A stretch of DNA of 8,340 nt from CALZJC01 sp041574955 (GTDB taxonomy: Bacteria > Acidobacteriota > Thermoanaerobaculia > Multivoradales > JAHEKO01), in NCBI GenBank assembly GCA_041574955.1, contig JBFGNS010000174.1, forward strand, positions 1 through 8,340. Reading direction: 5' to 3'. The notes beneath the pieces were generated by a model. That model saw only the letters and a list, made by a program, of their open reading frames with translations. It did no database searches and was not told where the DNA came from. Below are positions 5,401-8,340 of this stretch, in pieces; within the stretch, counting starts at the first letter, position 1, and every line of letters starts with the position of its first letter. The position numbers and the translations under genes were made by a program.

Positions 5401-8025
5401 TCACGACTTGCGGTTGCGCCGCCGCTTGGGCGCCTTGCCGCGCTCGGCCAGGATCTCGGCGGCCTGCTCGGCGGTGAGCGCCGCCGCGTCGGTGCCCTTG
5501 GGCAGCGAGGCGTTGATCTCGCCGTCGGTCAGGTAGGGGCCGTAGCGGCCGTCGAGCAGCTGCAGCTTCTTGCCGCCCTTGGCGGCGGGGAACTCCTGGA
5601 GCACCTTGCGGGCGGTTCGCCGGCGGGAGGGCTTGGGCTGGGCGAGCAGCTCGAGCGCCCGCTCGAGGCCGATTTCGTAGACGTCGTCGCCGTCGCCCAA
5701 CGAGCGGGTATCGCTGCCGCGCTTGATGAACGGCCCGAACCGCCCCGAGGTGGCGATCACCTCCTCGCCGCTCTCGGGGTCGGTGCCCAGGCTGCGCGGC
5801 AGCGACAGCCACTTGAGCGCCAGCTCGAGGGTCACCTGGTGCTCGTCCTTGCCCTTGGGCAGCGACGCCCGCCTGGGCTTGTCGCCCTTGCCCTTGCCCC
5901 GCTCGGGTGTCTCGCCGAGCTGCACGTAGTGGCCGAAGCGGCCGTGGGCCAGGTAGACCGGCAGCCCGCTGTCGGGGTCGTCGCCCAGGTGGCGGGCGCC
6001 GCGGCTGGACTTGTCGAGCAGCTCGACTGCCCGCTCGATCGTCAGGTCGGCCGGCGGCTGCTCCTCCGGCACCGACGCCATCTGCCTCTCGCCGTCGGGC
6101 GGCTCGTGCAGCAGGTAGGGGCCGTAGCGCCCCACCTTGACCACCACCGGCGCGCCGCTCGTGGGGTGGGTGCCGATCTCGACGCTCGGGTAGTCCATGC
6201 GCGGCGCCTCGGTCTCGATCCGCTTCTCGAGGCCGTCGCCGGCTTCGCCCTCGCCGTAGTAGAACGCCCGCAGGTGCTCCTTCCAGTCGAGCTTGCCCTC
6301 GGCGATCTCGTCCAGATCCTCCTCCATGCCGGCGGTGAAGCGGGTGTCGACGTACTCGCGGAAGTGGCGCTCGAGCAGCTTGGTGACGGCGTGGGCGGTG
6401 AAGGTGGGCACCAGAGCGTTGCTTTGCTTGGTGACGTAGCCGCGGCGCAGGATGGTGTCGATGATCGAGGCGTAGGTCGATGGCCGGCCGATGCCGTCGG
6501 CCTCCAGCCGCTTCACCAGGCTGGCCTCGGTGAAGCGCGCCGGCGGCTGGGTTTCGTGCGCCAGCGGCTCTGCGCGAGCCGGCGACAGCTCCTGGCCCTC
6601 GGCGAGCGCCGGCAGCAGCACCTCGCGGTCGGCGAGATCGGCGCGCGGGTCGTCCGAGCCCTCGACGTAGACGCGCAGGAAGCCCGGAAACTCGATCGTC
6701 TTGCCGGTCACCGTGAACACTCCGTCCTCGCCGTCGGCCGCCGGAGCGGTGATCTCAACGGCGGTGCTCTTGAGCCGTGCCGGCGCCATCTGGCTGGCCA
6801 GGGTGCGCTTCCAGATCATCTCGTACAGCTTCAGCTCGTCCGGCCGCAGGTACGGCGCCACCTTGTCGGGCGAGCGCGACAGCTCGGACGGCCGTATCGC
6901 CTCGTGCGCCTCCTGGGCGCTCTTGCTCTTGGTCTTGTACTGGCGCGGTCCGTCGGTGTACTCGTCACCGTAGCGGTCGCGGATGACCCGCTGGGCGTCG
7001 GTCAGCGCCTTGCGCGACAGGGTCAGCGAGTCGGTGCGCATGTAGGTGATCAGCCCGGCCCGGTCGCCGCCCGCCTCGATGCCCTCGTACAGCCGCTGGG
7101 CGATGCGCATCGTCTGACTGGCCGAGAAGCGCAGCTTGCGGTTGGCCTCCTGCTGCAGCGTCGAGGTGGTGAACGGCGGTGGCGGCCGGCGGGTGATCGG
7201 CTTGTCCTCGACCGAGCTCACCCGCCACGGCTGCCCGAAGCCCTCCAGCCGCCGCTCCACCTCCTCGCGGGTCGCCAGCCACAAGGCGCGCGAGCCCTGC
7301 TTGAGCTGGCCGGTGTCGGAATCGAACTCCTGGCCGGTGGCCAGCCGCTGGTCGCCGAGCTTCGCCAGCCGGGCGGTGAAGCTGGCGCCTTCGAGCTCGA
7401 ACTCGGCCTCGGCGTCCCAGTAGGCGGCGGCGCGGAACCGCTTGCGCTCGCGCTCGCGCAGCACGCACAGCCGCACCGCGACGCTCTGTACCCGGCCGGC
7501 CGACAGGCCGCGCGCCACCCGCCGCCACAGCAACGGCGACAGCTGGTAGCCGAACAGCCGGTCGAGGATGCGCCGGCTCTCCTGCGCCCGCACCAGGTTG
7601 TCGTCGATCTGGCGCGGGTTGCGCAGCGCGGCGTGGATGGCGTCGTCGGTGATCTCGTGGAAGACGATGCGCCGTACCGGTACCTTGGGCTTGAGCAGCT
7701 CGACGACGTGCCAGCTGATGCTCTCGCCCTCGCGGTCCTCGTCGGTGGCCAGCAGCAGCTCGTCCACCCCCGACAGCTCCTCCTTGAGCCGCTTGAGGTG
7801 CTTCTTCTTGTCGCGCGGGATGACGTACAGCGGCTCGAAATCGCGCTCGACGTCGACGCCCAGCCGCGACCACGGCTCTTTCTTGAAGCGCGCCGGGATG
7901 TCGTCGGCGCTCTCCGGCAGGTCGCGCACGTGACCGTAGCTGGCGGTCACCTTGTAGCCGCCGCCCAGGATGCGCGACAGGGTCTTGGCCTTGGCCGGCG
8001 ACTCGACGATGACGAGAGAGCTCAT
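5401..8025 (-). CDS. topA: DNA topoisomerase I (type IA), zinc-free C-terminus
   Basis: TopA relaxes negative supercoils by cutting one strand and passing the other. The product is 874 aa. The TOPRIM domain begins VIVESPAKAKT (5-15, Glu8), with the metal-binding acidic cluster TDEDREGE (94-101). The catalytic tyrosine is Tyr328 in GLITYMRTDS, with Arg330 beside it; EAHEAIRP (372-379) and GIGRPSTYASII (511-522) are further family blocks. The C-terminal part carries four topoisomerase C-terminal repeats, marked by GRYGPYL (632), GRFGHYV (695), GRFGPFI (761) and GRYGPYL (826), and ends in a basic tail (KAPKRRRNRKS). The only cysteine is Cys187, so the Cys4 zinc ribbons of E. coli TopA are absent; actinobacterial TopA has a comparable zinc-free repeat architecture. 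The ATG at 8025 places the TOPRIM motif at its usual N-terminal position. No clear Shine-Dalgarno precedes it. The gene follows dprA after 151 bp. Confidence 0.97.
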   Translation of the reverse strand: MSSLVIVESPAKAKTLSRILGGGYKVTASYGHVRDLPESADDIPARFKKEPWSRLGVDVERDFEPLYVIPRDKKKHLKRLKEELSGVDELLLATDEDREGESISWHVVELLKPKVPVRRIVFHEITDDAIHAALRNPRQIDDNLVRAQESRRILDRLFGYQLSPLLWRRVARGLSAGRVQSVAVRLCVLRERERKRFRAAAYWDAEAEFELEGASFTARLAKLGDQRLATGQEFDSDTGQLKQGSRALWLATREEVERRLEGFGQPWRVSSVEDKPITRRPPPPFTTSTLQQEANRKLRFSASQTMRIAQRLYEGIEAGGDRAGLITYMRTDSLTLSRKALTDAQRVIRDRYGDEYTDGPRQYKTKSKSAQEAHEAIRPSELSRSPDKVAPYLRPDELKLYEMIWKRTLASQMAPARLKSTAVEITAPAADGEDGVFTVTGKTIEFPGFLRVYVEGSDDPRADLADREVLLPALAEGQELSPARAEPLAHETQPPARFTEASLVKRLEADGIGRPSTYASIIDTILRRGYVTKQSNALVPTFTAHAVTKLLERHFREYVDTRFTAGMEEDLDEIAEGKLDWKEHLRAFYYGEGEAGDGLEKRIETEAPRMDYPSVEIGTHPTSGAPVVVKVGRYGPYLLHEPPDGERQMASVPEEQPPADLTIERAVELLDKSSRGARHLGDDPDSGLPVYLAHGRFGHYVQLGETPERGKGKGDKPRRASLPKGKDEHQVTLELALKWLSLPRSLGTDPESGEEVIATSGRFGPFIKRGSDTRSLGDGDDVYEIGLERALELLAQPKPSRRRTARKVLQEFPAAKGGKKLQLLDGRYGPYLTDGEINASLPKGTDAAALTAEQAAEILAERGKAPKRRRNRKS

Positions 8026-8176
8026 GCTTCGGAGACCACGGGGGTGAGGATGGGAGACGCGCCGCTTGCCGTGCGACCGGCGCCCGGCGCGCGGCCGAGC
8101 ATGGACAAAAAGCTTGCCAGCGTCAACCCGGTGCGGTGCGGCCTGGCTGCCGGCTGCCGGCGGGCCGGCCGACGGC
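8026..8176 (-). promoter_or_regulatory. dprA-topA intergenic region
   Basis: This 151-bp gap is the longest in the window. It contains the only clearly AT-rich patch (about 8100-8115, including a run of five T on the minus strand), a candidate promoter upstream of topA, and otherwise GC-rich sequence with short palindromes. No open frame or RNA gene is recognisable. It is the likeliest place for transcription of the topA-trmFO-xerC-hslVU cluster to start. Confidence 0.45.
8098..8126 (-). promoter_or_regulatory. Candidate sigma-70 promoter of topA
   Basis: A -35 hexamer TTGACG (8126-8121; 5 of 6 to TTGACA) is followed after 17 bp by CATGCT (8103-8098), a poor -10 with 3 of 6 matches. The spacer contains the AT-rich AAGCTTTTTGT. 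A start near 8091 would leave a leader of about 65 nt before topA. The good -35 and correct spacing support the call; the weak -10 limits it. Confidence 0.35.
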
Positions 8177-8340
8177 TCAAGGGCGCCGGCACCACGCCGG
8201 CCCCGGTTCGCGGCGCACGCGGCCGGCCAGCTCGAGCTCGAGCAGCAGGCCCAGCACCCGCTCGATGCCGAAGCCGCTGGCGGCCGCCAGCCGCTCCGGC
8301 GGCAGCGGCTCGGCGGGGGTCATGGCGGCCAGCAGCCGGC
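8177..8340 (-). CDS. dprA: DprA, C-terminal winged-helix end (partial)
   Basis: Only the last 53 codons and the TGA stop (8179-8177) are in the window; the gene enters from the right edge. The fragment begins RLLAAMTPAEPLPPERLAAA and continues with GIERVLGLLLELELAGRV and REPG. This is the pattern of the small winged-helix domain at the DprA C-terminus: a helix, a helix-turn-helix and a short wing. DprA protects incoming single-stranded DNA and loads RecA during transformation. The Rossmann-like core is outside the window, so its integrity cannot be judged. The identification rests on this domain and on dprA commonly lying directly upstream of topA. The final residues PAWCRRP differ from the usual aromatic wing ending. 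Confidence 0.78.
   Translation of the reverse strand, partial: RLLAAMTPAEPLPPERLAAASGFGIERVLGLLLELELAGRVRREPGPAWCRRP

Noticed and set aside
6965..7873. A 302-codon minus-strand frame inside topA
   Set aside because: It is the shifted reading of the topA catalytic region, which is clearly coding in its own frame with intact motifs.
8026..8176. A small RNA or riboswitch in the topA leader
   Set aside because: Only short GC palindromes such as CCGG and GGCGCC are present, as expected from base composition. No conserved riboswitch core was recognised.
1..8340. CRISPR array, insertion sequence, toxin-antitoxin, phage or defence genes
   Set aside because: No regularly spaced repeats, transposase, terminal inverted repeats or foreign-looking low-GC block was seen. 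XerC here is the chromosomal housekeeping type in its usual operon, not a mobile-element integrase.

Overview
The window is an ordinary but well-preserved housekeeping gene cluster. Every gene is on the minus strand, so transcription runs from right to left. The DNA is very GC-rich (around 70% by eye), with strong G/C bias at third codon positions. That bias explains the many long antisense reading frames. The conserved order dprA-topA-trmFO-xerC-hslV-hslU is the arrangement known from Bacillus and other Firmicutes. Here it sits in a high-GC genome next to a probable outer-membrane lipoprotein, which points to a diderm. Acidobacteriota, or another high-GC diderm lineage that uses folate-dependent TrmFO (for example Myxococcota or its relatives), would fit. 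This placement is inference; no rRNA or other firm marker is present.

Layout in transcription order: the C-terminal winged-helix end of dprA (8340-8177, truncated by the window edge); a 151-bp gap with a candidate promoter for the cluster; topA, DNA topoisomerase I (8025-5401); a 39-bp gap holding a perfect 9-bp GC hairpin and a -10-like TAGACT; trmFO, tRNA m5U54 methyltransferase (5361-4006); xerC, tyrosine recombinase (4009-3077); a two-helix membrane protein with a bacterial PH-like domain (3084-2512); hslV, the protease subunit (2515-1979); hslU, its AAA+ unfoldase (1976-618); and the start of a proline-rich lipoprotein (583-1, truncated).

The genes are tightly packed. trmFO/xerC and the PH-like gene/hslV both overlap through GTGA stop-start junctions, xerC overlaps the PH-like gene by 8 bp, and hslU starts 2 bp after hslV behind a good Shine-Dalgarno. 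HslV and HslU form one two-component protease. TopA (supercoiling), XerC (chromosome dimer resolution) and DprA (incoming single-stranded DNA) act on DNA, and TrmFO modifies tRNA. No mobile element, CRISPR array, RNA gene or defence system was found. The points most worth a second look are the membrane PH-like protein inserted between xerC and hslV, the zinc-free TopA C-terminus with four GRYGPY-type repeats, and -10-like hexamers placed as for leaderless transcripts before hslV and trmFO.
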